DNA of 64,000 bases, taken from Stenotrophomonas hibiscicola ATCC 19867. GTDB lineage: Bacteria > Pseudomonadota > Gammaproteobacteria > Xanthomonadales > Xanthomonadaceae. Where the stretch lies: assembly GCF_000382065.1 (NCBI RefSeq), contig NZ_KB907503.1, positions 308,682 through 372,681 of the forward strand, written 5' to 3'. A program made the translations under genes and the position numbers. Under the pieces are notes generated by a model. That model did no database searches, was not told where the DNA came from, and worked only from the letters and a program-made list of their open reading frames with translations. Each line of letters begins with the position of its first letter. The first letter of the stretch is position 1. Of this stretch, positions 1-7,867 are shown in pieces.

Positions 1-245
<245 letters not shown>

Positions 246-340
246 TCTTCCGGCGCCACGCCTGACGCGTGGCGCCTTCCCCGCCTGCGGTGCGCCCCGC
301 ACCGGACAGGCCCTGCCCCACTTCTTTCAAGGATGACCCC

Positions 341-1861
341 ATGCCTGCTGCTGTTTCCCTTCGCCCCCGCGCTGCGGGCTGGCGCTCCCTGCTGTTGCTT
401 GCATTGGCCTCGGCCAGCCTGCCGGCCGCTGCGCAGTCGATGGCCTGCGGCACCTACAAGGACAGCAGCGGCAACACCACGCTGACCCTCGAGAGCGAAG
501 GCCACGGCTTCCTGTCCGGCCCCTACCAGGCGACAGAGGAGCTGCGCATCGCCCGCCAGGAGGACGTGCTGGGTACCGGCAACCTGTCCACGGGCCAGCT
601 GGAAAATTGGTACTTCTCGGACAACGACCGCACGATCAGCACGCCCTATCGCGAGTTCACCCGTGAGCACGCCGCCGCCTGCAAGACGATGCCGGAGCCC
701 ATCGAAGACGGTTGCGTGATGAACACCTCCGAGTGCCTGGAGGCGCTGCCGGAGGCCGCACCCGTGAAACTGCACGCCTGGTGTGCCGAGGGCGTGGGCG
801 CAGCCTGCATGCGGTTGCTGGAGACCTACCAGCAGCGGGCCAAGGACGCAGCCCCCGCGCCTGCACGAGCCGAGCCGCCGAAACCGGAGATCTGCAAGGA
901 GGATTCCGCATCCTTCAACGCCGAGGGCTGCCGGGCGATCGCCGAGGTGATCGGGCTGGAGATGATCGGCAAGTCCCTGCTCGGGCTGCAGCATGCGGTC
1001 GACCCTGCGTTGCCGTCGGCGCAGCTCGATGAGCTGGCCGCACTGTGCCGGCAGCAGCACGGCGAGACCTTCTGCGTCGACGTTGCCGAGGTGCTGTGGA
1101 GTGGTGGACGCCTTTCACAGGCCCACGAAGCACTGCAGCTGTCGTGCGCGCAGCGCGCGGACGGCGTGGCCTGCGGCCGCGCCAAGGCACTTGCCAGCCT
1201 GGCCACCGCACCGGCCGCTGCACTGGCCCCGGTGCCGGCCACCGCACTGCCCTGTGGCAGCTTTGAAGCCGAATACGGCGTGCTCTCGCAGCTGCGCTTC
1301 CTTGATGGCGGCCTGGTTGAGGCCGAGGGTCGCGACCAGCGCATGCGCGCGCGCCTGCAGGACGGCCGTATCTTCATCCGTCGCGATGTCGGCAGCGACT
1401 TCGTACTGCAGCCGCTGAAGAACGGAAACCTGGCCAGCGTCGACGGCGGCAACCGCTTCGCCTATTACGAGCGCAAGCCCGCCACAGGCAATGCCACCTG
1501 CACGCCGCCGGTGGCCTTCGTGGAGATCCCGCTGCCGCTGGATTGCCCGACCCTGGCCCGCAAGGACGGCGCAAAGGCCTGCTGCACCGATGGCAAGCTG
1601 CTCGGCTGCAAGGTGGCCGGCGAAGCGCTGTTCGAGTCCGAAAAATGGGCCGCGTCGCTGCCCTACTTCGAGACGCTGTGCGGCGCGGGTGTGCGCGAAG
1701 GGTGCCTGGCATTGGCAGCGGTGTATTCGCACACCGCAGACCCGAAGATCCCGCAAGCCATGGCTGCGATCTGCGCGAAGGATGGCAAAGGCACGCACGT
1801 GGCCTGTGATGTGGACGCCACCCGCAACTGGCCGGCACTGAAGGCCGAAGCTGCGCCCTGA
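341..1861 (+). CDS. Secreted Cys-rich protein with degenerate Sel1-like repeats, function unknown
   Basis: I do not recognise a named family. The start at 341 is chosen because AAGGATG lies just upstream and the first 30 residues form a typical Sec signal peptide (Arg-rich, then LLLLALASASLPAAAQS); an in-frame start at 269 would bury it. The mature protein of about 475 residues has many Cys pairs 8-13 residues apart, as in AWCAEGVGAACMRLL and LCGAGVREGCLALAAVY, which resemble Sel1-like repeats of secreted Cys-rich proteins. The middle has a Pro/Ala-rich linker. It probably folds with disulfides in the periplasm. It follows hemF on the same strand but is not obviously linked in function. Confidence 0.75.
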   Translation: MPAAVSLRPRAAGWRSLLLLALASASLPAAAQSMACGTYKDSSGNTTLTLESEGHGFLSGPYQATEELRIARQEDVLGTGNLSTGQLENWYFSDNDRTISTPYREFTREHAAACKTMPEPIEDGCVMNTSECLEALPEAAPVKLHAWCAEGVGAACMRLLETYQQRAKDAAPAPARAEPPKPEICKEDSASFNAEGCRAIAEVIGLEMIGKSLLGLQHAVDPALPSAQLDELAALCRQQHGETFCVDVAEVLWSGGRLSQAHEALQLSCAQRADGVACGRAKALASLATAPAAALAPVPATALPCGSFEAEYGVLSQLRFLDGGLVEAEGRDQRMRARLQDGRIFIRRDVGSDFVLQPLKNGNLASVDGGNRFAYYERKPATGNATCTPPVAFVEIPLPLDCPTLARKDGAKACCTDGKLLGCKVAGEALFESEKWAASLPYFETLCGAGVREGCLALAAVYSHTADPKIPQAMAAICAKDGKGTHVACDVDATRNWPALKAEAAP

Positions 1862-1873
1862 TGCCCGACACCA

Positions 1874-1900
1874 GTGGAGCCGGGCATGGGCCGGCTCTAC
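1874..1900 (-). repeat. SMAG-type REP palindrome, single
   Basis: Read on the minus strand it starts GTAGAGCCGGCCCATGCCCG and folds into a GC-rich stem. It lies between the convergent ends of the Cys-rich secreted protein gene and the DUF421 gene, where it could also help 3' end formation. Confidence 0.85.
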
Positions 1901-1904
1901 AAGG

Positions 1905-2384
1905 TCAGGTGCTCTTCCTCGGAATGATGGTGATGTGCCCGTTGATCTCCAGCAGGGCCAGCTCCACATCCTCCACGCCCAGGCAGCCCTGCTGGCGCAT
2001 GGCGGCCTCGAAATCGGCACACGTGACCGGCTCGCGACGCAGAACGGCGTCGAACAGGCGCCCATCACGCGCGATCACCACGGGTTCTCCTTCAACCAGG
2101 CGCTCGATCCGTCGGCTGCGGGTACTCACCCAGCCTACCCCATAGTTCAGCAGGATCAGGGTTGCCGCCAGCAGCAGGCCACCGCCCAGCGAGGTATCGG
2201 TGCCCAGCAGCGCGTTCTGCACCGCATTGCCCAGCAGCACCACCAGCAGCACGTCGAACGGGGTGATCTGCCCCAGCGGGCGCTTGCCACTGAGCCGCAC
2301 CATGCCCAGCACCACGACGTAGACCACCACCGCACGCAGGATGAACTCCCACCACGGCATTGCCAGTGCGAACAGGTCGGGCAT
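1905..2384 (-). CDS. DUF421 (YetF/YcaP-like) membrane protein
   Basis: A 159-residue protein starting MPDLFALAMPWWEF. Three hydrophobic segments in the first 75 residues surround SGKRPLGQITPFDVLLVVLLGN, the DUF421 hallmark, followed by the small cytoplasmic domain with GEPVVIARDG and VEDVELALLEINGHITIIP. Start 2384 is preferred over a longer frame to 2552, which would overlap the sRNA; an AGGGGAAG-like Shine-Dalgarno precedes it. Some family members are longer, with a second copy of the small domain. The family is widespread and its biochemical role is not established. It lies downstream of the sRNA on the same strand. Confidence 0.85.
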   Translation of the reverse strand: MPDLFALAMPWWEFILRAVVVYVVVLGMVRLSGKRPLGQITPFDVLLVVLLGNAVQNALLGTDTSLGGGLLLAATLILLNYGVGWVSTRSRRIERLVEGEPVVIARDGRLFDAVLRREPVTCADFEAAMRQQGCLGVEDVELALLEINGHITIIPRKST

Positions 2385-2449
2385 GGTCTTCCCCTGCGGA
2401 GCGGTGGCCCAGCGTGGCGCAGGCCATGGCGTCTGGCAACGGCGCAAAT

Positions 2450-2570
2450 AAAAAGCCCCGCTGACCAGGGGGAGGTCAACGGGGCCGGGGAACGGGCACT
2501 TGGGGAGGAGTCCCCGTTCCGAGATCTGCTCCAGGGGATGGGAGAGATCCACAACAGGCGTTGCGCCTGT
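2450..2570 (-). ncRNA. sX13: sX13-like small RNA downstream of polA
   Basis: On the minus strand a 7-bp hairpin (ACAGGCG-CAA-CGCCTGT, 2554-2570) is followed by three stem-loops whose loops are C-rich: CTCCCATCCCCTGG, CTCCTCCCCAAG and CCTCCCCCTGG. The last is the terminator, a CCCCG/CGGGG stem followed by five T. Three C-rich loops, a size near 120 nt and the position beside polA match sX13 of Xanthomonas, an Hfq-independent regulator of virulence and motility mRNAs with homologues reported in Xanthomonadaceae. The C-rich loops are thought to pair with G-rich ribosome-binding regions. The boundaries are my inference from the hairpin and T-run. Confidence 0.85.
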
Positions 2571-2575
2571 CGAGA

Positions 2576-2607
2576 GTTATAGAAGCACTCCGAACACTAA
2601 CGGTTCG
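2576..2607 (-). promoter_or_regulatory. Predicted promoter of the sX13-like sRNA
   Basis: TATAAC on the minus strand (2576-2581) is a good -10 box placed 6-7 bases before the first sRNA hairpin. No strong -35 is seen; instead an inverted repeat CGAAC-N7-GTTCG spans 2591-2607, roughly -21 to -37, and could be an activator or repressor site. Confidence 0.55.
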
Positions 2608-2630
2608 TGAAGGGGCCCAATTTAATGAAC

Positions 2631-2673
2631 CTCGATCAGGGCAACATTCATGATCGAGTCAGAAACCTCTGAC
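2631..2673 (-). terminator. Two adjacent hairpins after polA, possible 3' end
   Basis: CTCGATCA/TGATCGAG (2631-2638 with 2651-2658) and GTCAGA/TCTGAC (2658-2673) are perfect inverted repeats about 40 bases downstream of the polA stop codon. The local sequence is AT-richer than its surroundings. There is no clean T-run, so terminator function is uncertain. Confidence 0.4.
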
Positions 2674-2712
2674 GAATGAACGAATTCACGTCGTTTTCGG
2701 CCTGAAACACCC

Positions 2713-5487
2713 TCAGTGTGCTTCGTCCCAGTTGTTGCCGATGCCGGTATCGACCACCAGCGGCACCCGCAGTTTGGCCGCTTGCGACATGCGCTCCACC
2801 ACCTGCAAACGCAAGTCTTCAACGAAACTACTTTCGGTTTCTAAGACCAGTTCATCGTGCACCTGCAGGATCATCCGTGCCGGTGCCCCGCTGTCGCGCA
2901 GCCATTGGTCCACGTCCACCATCGCGCGCTTGATGATGTCGGCGGCGGTGCCCTGCATCGGCGCATTGATCGCCGCGCGCTCGGCACCGGCACGCAGGCC
3001 CTGGTTGCGGGCGTGGATGTCGTTCAGGTACAGGCGGCGACCGAACAGGGTCTCCACATAGCCCTGGTCGCGGGCCTGCTGGCGCATCCGCTCCATGAAG
3101 TCACGCACGCCCGGGTAGCGGCTGAAGTACAGCGCCACGTAGTCCTGCGCCTGCCCGCGGTCGATGCCCAGGTTGCGGGCCAGGCCGAAGGCGCTCATGC
3201 CGTACATCAGGCCGAAGTTGATCGCCTTGGCGGCACGGCGCTCGTTCGGGGTCACCTCTTCCAGCGTACGCCCGAACACCTCGGCGGCGGTGGCACGGTG
3301 CACGTCGGCGCCCTGCTCGAAGGCACGCACCAGACCCGGGTCCTCGGACAGGTGGGCCATGATCCGCAGCTCGATCTGCGAGTAGTCGGCGGCCAGCAGC
3401 TGGAAGCCCTCCGGGGCGATGAACGCGCGGCGGATGCGGCGGCCATCTTCGGTGCGGATCGGGATGTTCTGCAGATTGGGGTCCGACGAGGACAGGCGGC
3501 CGGTGGCGGCGCCGGACTGGTGGTAGCTGGTATGCACGCGGCCGGTGTCCGGGTTGACCATCTCCGGCAGCTTGTCGGTGTAGGTGCTGCGCAGCTTGGC
3601 CAGCCCGCGGTACTCCAGGATCACGCGCGGCAGCTCGTGCTGGTCGGCAATCGCCTCCAGTGCCTCTTCATTGGTGCTGGGCTGGCCCTTCGGGGTCTTC
3701 ACCACCGCCGGCAGCTTCAGCTCGTCGAACAGCACCGCCTGCAGCTGCTTGGGCGAATCCAGGTTGAAGCTGCGCCCAGCCAGTTCGGTGGCCTTCTGCT
3801 GCGCCGCCAGCATGCGCGAGGACAGGTCCTGGCTCTGCCGGCGCAGTTCGTCGGTGTCGACCCGCACGCCGTTGGCTTCGATGCTGGCCAGCACCGGCAC
3901 CAGCGGCATCTCGATGTCGCGGTACACGCTGTCCAGTGCCGGTTCGGCCAGCAGCTGCGGCTGCAGCGCGCGGTGCAGGCGCAGGGTGATGTCGGCGTCC
4001 TCGGCCGCATAGCGGCTGGCTTCGTCGATGCCCACCTGCGAGAACGGAATCTGCTTGGCGCCCTTGCCGGCCACGTCCTCGAACTTGATGGTGCTGTAGC
4101 CCAGGTAACGCAGGGCCAGCGAATCCATGTCGTGACGGGTGGCGGTGGAGTTGAGCACGAAGCTCTCGAGCATGGTGTCGTCGTGGTAGCCCTGCACGTC
4201 CACGCCGTGGCGGCGCAGCACATGCAGGTCGTACTTGCCATGCTGGCCCAGCTTCTTCTTCGCCGGGTCCTGCAGCGCCGGGCGCAGTGCGTCCAGCACC
4301 TGCTGCGCTGGCAGCTGGACCGGAGCCCCCGGGTAATCATGGCCCACCGGAATGTAGGCCGCCCTGCCCGGCTCGACCGCCAGGCTGATGCCGACCAGGC
4401 GCGCGCGCATCGCGTCCAGCGCATCGGTTTCGGTGTCGAAGCTGATCAGGTCGGCCTGCTGCAGGCGCTCGACCCAGGCCTGCAGCTGCTCGGCGGTCAG
4501 AACGGTCTCGTATTCACCCGGCGCGGACAGTGCCGGATCCAGCGTGCCGGCGGCGGGCGCCTCGACGCTGCCACGTGCGAAGCCGGCCGCGGTACCGCGC
4601 AGGCTCGGGGTGGCCTCGCTGGCCGCTGCCGGCGCCGGCACAGGCGCACCCAGTTCCTTCAGGGCCTGGGTGAAGCCGTAGCGCGTATACAGTTCGGTCA
4701 GCTCCGGCACGTCCTGCTCGCGCAGCGCCAGGCTGGTCGGGCTGGCCTCGAGCGCCAGGTCGGTGCGGATGGTCACCAGCTCGCGGTTCAGCGGCAGGCG
4801 CTCCAGCGCGGCGCGCAGGTTCTCGCCGATCTTGCCCTTCATGGTCGGCGCGGCCGCCATCACCCCGTCCAGGTGCTGGTACTCGGCCAGCCACTTGGCA
4901 GCGGTCTTCGGCCCGCACTTCTCCACGCCCGGCACGTTGTCGACCGCGTCGCCCATCAGCGCCAGCAGGTCGACGATCTGATCGGCGCGCACGCCGAACT
5001 TGTCCATCACCGCCGCGTCCGAATCCATGCGGCTGCCGGTCATGGTGTTGACCAGCTCGATGCCCGGGCGCACCAGCTGGGCGAAGTCCTTGTCGCCGGT
5101 GGAGATGGTCACCTTCAGGTCCTGCGCCAGGCCCTGCAGCGCCAGCGTGCCGATCACATCGTCGGCTTCCACGCCGGGGATGCGCAGGATGCTGATGCCC
5201 AGCGCTTCGACGATGCGGCACATCGGCTCGACCTGGCTGCGCAGCTCATCGGGCATCGGCGGGCGGTTGGCCTTGTACTGGTCGTACAGGTCATCACGGA
5301 AGGTCTTGCCGGGCGCATCGACCACGAACGCGACGTAGGCCGGGCGCTCCTTCAGCGTCGAACGCAGCATGTTGACCACGCCGAACAGCGCGCCGGTGGG
5401 CTCACCCTGTGCATTGGACAGGGGCGGCAGCGCGTGGAACGCGCGGTACAGGTAACTGGACCCGTCGATCAGGACTAATCTGCTCAT
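2713..5487 (-). CDS. polA: DNA polymerase I
   Basis: A 924-residue protein of normal length. The N-terminal 5'-3' exonuclease (about 1-290) has LIDGSSYLYRAFHA, GVEADDVIGTLA and the GDAVDNVPGVEKCGPKTA helix-hairpin-helix. A Pro/Ala-rich linker follows, then the 3'-5' exonuclease domain with SFDTETDALD and YAAEDADITLRLH, so proofreading Asp/Glu are retained. The polymerase domain has DPNLQNIPIRTEDGRRIRRAF, LLAADYSQIELRIMAHLS, RRAAKAINFGLMYGMS and LQVHDELVLE. It fills gaps and removes RNA primers in replication and repair. The ATG at 5487 lies close to a divergent lipoprotein gene, and the sX13-like RNA lies downstream. Confidence 0.99.
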   Translation of the reverse strand: MSRLVLIDGSSYLYRAFHALPPLSNAQGEPTGALFGVVNMLRSTLKERPAYVAFVVDAPGKTFRDDLYDQYKANRPPMPDELRSQVEPMCRIVEALGISILRIPGVEADDVIGTLALQGLAQDLKVTISTGDKDFAQLVRPGIELVNTMTGSRMDSDAAVMDKFGVRADQIVDLLALMGDAVDNVPGVEKCGPKTAAKWLAEYQHLDGVMAAAPTMKGKIGENLRAALERLPLNRELVTIRTDLALEASPTSLALREQDVPELTELYTRYGFTQALKELGAPVPAPAAASEATPSLRGTAAGFARGSVEAPAAGTLDPALSAPGEYETVLTAEQLQAWVERLQQADLISFDTETDALDAMRARLVGISLAVEPGRAAYIPVGHDYPGAPVQLPAQQVLDALRPALQDPAKKKLGQHGKYDLHVLRRHGVDVQGYHDDTMLESFVLNSTATRHDMDSLALRYLGYSTIKFEDVAGKGAKQIPFSQVGIDEASRYAAEDADITLRLHRALQPQLLAEPALDSVYRDIEMPLVPVLASIEANGVRVDTDELRRQSQDLSSRMLAAQQKATELAGRSFNLDSPKQLQAVLFDELKLPAVVKTPKGQPSTNEEALEAIADQHELPRVILEYRGLAKLRSTYTDKLPEMVNPDTGRVHTSYHQSGAATGRLSSSDPNLQNIPIRTEDGRRIRRAFIAPEGFQLLAADYSQIELRIMAHLSEDPGLVRAFEQGADVHRATAAEVFGRTLEEVTPNERRAAKAINFGLMYGMSAFGLARNLGIDRGQAQDYVALYFSRYPGVRDFMERMRQQARDQGYVETLFGRRLYLNDIHARNQGLRAGAERAAINAPMQGTAADIIKRAMVDVDQWLRDSGAPARMILQVHDELVLETESSFVEDLRLQVVERMSQAAKLRVPLVVDTGIGNNWDEAH

Positions 5488-5585
5488 GCGCCGATTCTAC
5501 GCGCCCGTGCCTGCACCGCGACGACACGGCACGCACTTGGCGATGGGGCATAATCAGGGCTCTCTCCAGGCAAAGGCCCCCGCCG

Positions 5586-5870
5586 ATGAAGACCCTGATG
5601 CTGGCTTCCCTGCTCCTGCTCGCTGGCTGCGCCAGCATGGGTGGCGCAGGTGCTCCCCCGGTGGACGTCAAGGGCGCCGATGTCTCCAAGCGCACTATGG
5701 ACAACGGCGATGTCATCGAGGAATACCGTGTGTCCGGCCAGCTGCGCATGGTCAAGGTGACGCCGTCGCGCGGCGCCCCGTTCTACATGTACGACAAGAA
5801 CGGCGATGGCCGATTCGACAACGACAAGGATGGCGTGTCGCCGGTGTACTGGAAGCTGTACAGCTGGTGA
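5586..5870 (+). CDS. DUF2782-type lipoprotein
   Basis: A 94-residue protein with a short signal peptide ending in the lipobox LLLAGC, so it is expected to be acylated and membrane-anchored. The mature part has DNGDVIEEYRVSGQLRMVKVTP and GAPFYMYDKNGDG, which fit DUF2782, a small proteobacterial family commonly found next to polA. The acidic DKNGDGRFDNDKDG stretch resembles a calcium-binding loop, but that is only a resemblance. The intergenic space to polA is about 98 bases and should hold both promoters. Function unknown. Confidence 0.8.
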   Translation: MKTLMLASLLLLAGCASMGGAGAPPVDVKGADVSKRTMDNGDVIEEYRVSGQLRMVKVTPSRGAPFYMYDKNGDGRFDNDKDGVSPVYWKLYSW

Positions 5871-5877
5871 TGTGACC

Positions 5878-5939
5878 GGGGTCGGATCCCTGCAACTCAG
5901 TAGATCTGCAACTCAGTAGATCCACGCCATGCGTGGATC
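5878..5939 (+). repeat. Partial GGGTCGGA element, 16-bp tandem repeat and SMAG-like palindrome
   Basis: GGGGTCGGATCCCT begins 8 bases after the lipoprotein stop codon and matches the left arm of a hairpin family seen four more times in the window, but its right arm is missing. In its place stand two exact copies of TGCAACTCAGTAGATC (5891-5906 and 5907-5922), the second running into a GTAG-headed palindrome, ATCCACGCCATGCGTGGAT. Confidence 0.7.
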
Positions 5940-5954
5940 CACCCCGGCCCCCAC

Positions 5955-5991
5955 AAAAAACAACGCCGGCGCGCATCCTGCGGCCGGCGTC
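5955..5991 (-). terminator. Rho-independent terminator of the usp gene
   Basis: On the minus strand ACGCCGGCCGC...GCGCCGGCGT forms a strong stem followed by TTGTTTTTT. It lies about 27 bases after the stop codon of the universal stress protein gene. Confidence 0.85.
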
Positions 5992-6017
5992 GGGTCCCCT
6001 CCCCGGGAACACTTGAA

Positions 6018-6464
6018 TCAGCGGATGACCAGCACCGGCAGCGTGCTGCGCGCCAGCACCTCGGCGGTCTGGCTGCCCAGCAGCACGCGGGTCACGCCCC
6101 GGCGGCCATGCGAGGTCATCACGATCAGGTCGCTGTTGCGCTCGGCCGCCGTCTCGATGATGCCGTCGGCCGCGTAGCGGTCCAGCACGTGCACCGGGTT
6201 GGCGGTGATGCCCTGCTCGGCGGCCTTGGCCAGCGCCGGCTGCAGCACCTTCTGCGCGCCTTCCTCGCGGTCGGCCTTGTATTCCGGGCTGTTCATGTAG
6301 CCCACGCTCCAGCCCATGGCGTCATACATGCCGACGGCCCACGGCTCGGAAACAGTGACGATATCGACCTCGGCATTGAGGTCCTTGGCCAGCTCCAGGC
6401 CCTTGGCCAGGCCCTTGTCGGCCAGCTCGGACCCGTCAGTGGCAATCAGGATGCGCTTGTACAT
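6018..6464 (-). CDS. Universal stress protein, UspA family
   Basis: A 148-residue single-domain protein starting MYKRILIATDGSELADKG. The C-terminal nucleotide loop reads TSHG-9x-GS (TSHGRRGVTRVLLGS), so three of the four landmarks of the ATP-binding G-2x-G-9x-G(S/T) motif are kept, with Thr in place of the first Gly. Usp proteins are cytoplasmic dimers induced by starvation and stress. Start 6464 is chosen because the core fold begins there and a GGAG precedes it; the frame opens further upstream but without family similarity. It is monocistronic, with its own terminator. Confidence 0.92.
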   Translation of the reverse strand: MYKRILIATDGSELADKGLAKGLELAKDLNAEVDIVTVSEPWAVGMYDAMGWSVGYMNSPEYKADREEGAQKVLQPALAKAAEQGITANPVHVLDRYAADGIIETAAERNSDLIVMTSHGRRGVTRVLLGSQTAEVLARSTLPVLVIR

Positions 6465-6599
6465 GGTAGGGCTCCGTGGCGATCTGCCAGATGGGAACGA
6501 CACCATTACACACCGGATGTGCAGGCTGCGCCTTGAGCAGGATCAATCCGGCGTAGAGCAGCGCCCGTGCGCGCCACCCGCTTGCCCGCCCCCCCTTCT

Positions 6600-6736
6600 G
6601 TAGAGCCAAGCCCATGCTCGGCTGCTTCTGGCGGGAAAAGCAGCCGAGCCTGGCTATGCCGGTCGTCCTGACCGGCACCCTTCGGGCCGTCGCAAGCGAC
6701 GTTGGCAGCGGCTACTGCCGCTACCTTCGGCTCTAC
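6600..6736. repeat. Composite of tandem hairpins with SMAG ends
   Basis: This 137-bp block begins GTAGAGCC and ends GGCTCTAC, like a SMAG dimer. Inside it are several further palindromes: GCCGGTC/GACCGGC, CGGC..GCCG around CCTTCGG, GTCGC-AA-GCGAC and AGCGGC-TACT-GCCGCT. It fills most of the gap between usp and the 184-residue protein gene. The remaining 6465-6599 holds only the usp upstream region, with no other feature I can support. Confidence 0.7.
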
Positions 6737-6747
6737 AACAATGTCGC

Positions 6748-7302
6748 TCAGGCGATCTGCACCACGCGTGCGTTCTGGCACAGCGGGTAGCTGCCCACGA
6801 ATTCAGCGATTGCATCGCGCATCGCCTCGAACGATTGGCCGTACATGTACAGCGCGGTCTCGGTCGGGCCCTGCCACCAGCTGCAGATCTCGCCAAGGCC
6901 ATCAATGCGCTCGGACAGCTGCTCGAACACGTGGTTGGAATCGCACTGTTCGTAGACTTCGTCCGGCAGGTTCAGGCCATCCAGGTAGATGCCCAGGCCC
7001 TCGGTCACGCCGAAGCTGCGATCGGCTTCACCCGCGCCCTGGATCTTCGAGCCCTTCGGTGCACCCAGCTGCTCCAGCAGGTCGATCAGCTTGGGCACGC
7101 CATCGGCATCGACCAGCGCCACTTCGATATCGCCGTATTCGACCTCACCCAGGTCGGACATCGCCGTGCCGCCGCCGGTGATCTCGCCGACATTGGCCGC
7201 CTGCAGCAGCGCATCGAGTGGGTCCTCGAACAGTTCGTGGCGATGTTCGGGCTGCAGCCGGGCATTCAACGTCACGGTGACGTGCAGCGCGGGTTCGGTC
7301 AT
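6748..7302 (-). CDS. Acidic 184-residue cytoplasmic protein, function unknown
   Basis: I do not recognise the family. The protein is acidic, has no signal peptide or membrane segment, and carries a conspicuous GEITGGGTAMSDLGEVEYGDIEVALVD stretch (about 39-65; Gly-rich turn then acidic strand), followed by a second half with SNHVFEQLSERIDGLGEICSWWQG. Codon usage matches the host. It is bounded by the composite hairpin block on one side and a SMAG dimer on the other, and is not in an operon. A repeat-bounded solitary gene of this kind could be accessory. Confidence 0.6.
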   Translation of the reverse strand: MTEPALHVTVTLNARLQPEHRHELFEDPLDALLQAANVGEITGGGTAMSDLGEVEYGDIEVALVDADGVPKLIDLLEQLGAPKGSKIQGAGEADRSFGVTEGLGIYLDGLNLPDEVYEQCDSNHVFEQLSERIDGLGEICSWWQGPTETALYMYGQSFEAMRDAIAEFVGSYPLCQNARVVQIA

Positions 7303-7333
7303 GGGAGCGTTCCTGAAAGAAGTGCCGCCTATT

Positions 7334-7399
7334 GTAGAGCCGAGCCCATGCTCGGCTGCTTTTCGCGCCAGAAGCAGCCGAGCATGGGCTCGGCTCTAC
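7334..7399. repeat. SMAG dimer (head-to-head)
   Basis: GTAGAGCCGAGCCCATGCTC and its inverse enclose a short spacer (TTTTCGCGCCAGAAG), giving one long cruciform ending in CTAC. It separates the 184-residue gene's start from the phosphatase-like gene's end. Confidence 0.9.
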
Positions 7400-7408
7400 A
7401 ACAGCCCG

Positions 7409-7735
7409 TCAGCGCAGGAACGGGGTCACCTTGCGCTTGAGCAGCTCCACCAGCACCGGGTCCATGTACTCGTAGTCATCCGGGATATCCAGGCAGATCA
7501 CGCGCTTCTCCTTCAGCCACGGCTTGTAGCGGCTGGACAGCCGGTTGCGGTGGGCCTTCTCCATCACGAACACCAGGTCGGCCCACTGCAGCAGCTCGGG
7601 GCTGAGCACTTCCTCGGCGTCGGCCAGCAGCCCGGCCGAGGCAGTCTCGATGCCCGGCCAATCGGCGAATACCTGCTCGGCCGTCGGGCTGCGCAGGCGG
7701 TTCTGACTGCAGAGGAAGAGCACGTTGCGGGTCAT
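7409..7735 (-). CDS. Compact low-molecular-weight protein tyrosine phosphatase-like protein
   Basis: A 108-residue protein whose N-terminus, NVLFLCSQNRLRSPTAEQVF, carries the phosphatase loop C-x5-R (Cys9, Arg15) followed by Ser-Pro-Thr as in LMW-PTPs. It also has the family's ADLVFVMEKAHRNRL helix and an acidic PDDYEYMDP segment in the place of the general-acid DP loop. It is shorter than the usual 140-160 residues. It may dephosphorylate protein tyrosine or act on another phosphoester; arsenate reductase activity is less likely because further Cys residues are lacking. Monocistronic between repeats. Confidence 0.8.
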   Translation of the reverse strand: MTRNVLFLCSQNRLRSPTAEQVFADWPGIETASAGLLADAEEVLSPELLQWADLVFVMEKAHRNRLSSRYKPWLKEKRVICLDIPDDYEYMDPVLVELLKRKVTPFLR

Positions 7736-7750
7736 GCCGGCAGCCTAATC

Positions 7751-7789
7751 GGGGTCGGATCCCTTTTCCAACGGAAAAGGGCTCTGACA
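7751..7789. repeat. GGGTCGGA-family hairpin
   Basis: GGGGTCGGATCCCTTTTCC, a short loop, then GGAAAAGGGCTCTGACACC. The arms pair apart from a conserved internal mismatch (GGAT against CTCT). Unlike the other copies in this window it does not follow a plus-strand gene. It lies upstream of the 238-residue accessory gene. Confidence 0.75.
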
Positions 7790-7867
7790 CCAACAGGGTG
7801 CTTTCAGACAAGTTGCATGGTCGGATGACCGTTCAAGGGGCCACCATGTGCTTCTGCCACCGTCCAG

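Noticed and set aside
269..340. Earlier start for the Cys-rich secreted protein
   Set aside because: It would hide the signal peptide and lies over the ribosome site AAGGATG used by the ATG at 341.
2385..2552. N-terminal extension of the DUF421 protein
   Set aside because: The extra residues show no similarity to the family and run into the sRNA and its terminator.
2857..5478. An 873-codon open frame on the opposite strand of polA, and similar 600-880-codon antisense frames over uvrD, crbS, the S46 gene, tamB and gspE
   Set aside because: In DNA of this G+C the antisense frame of a strongly biased gene is usually stop-free. The proteins are Gln/His/Arg/Ala-rich with no domains, and the sense genes are certain.
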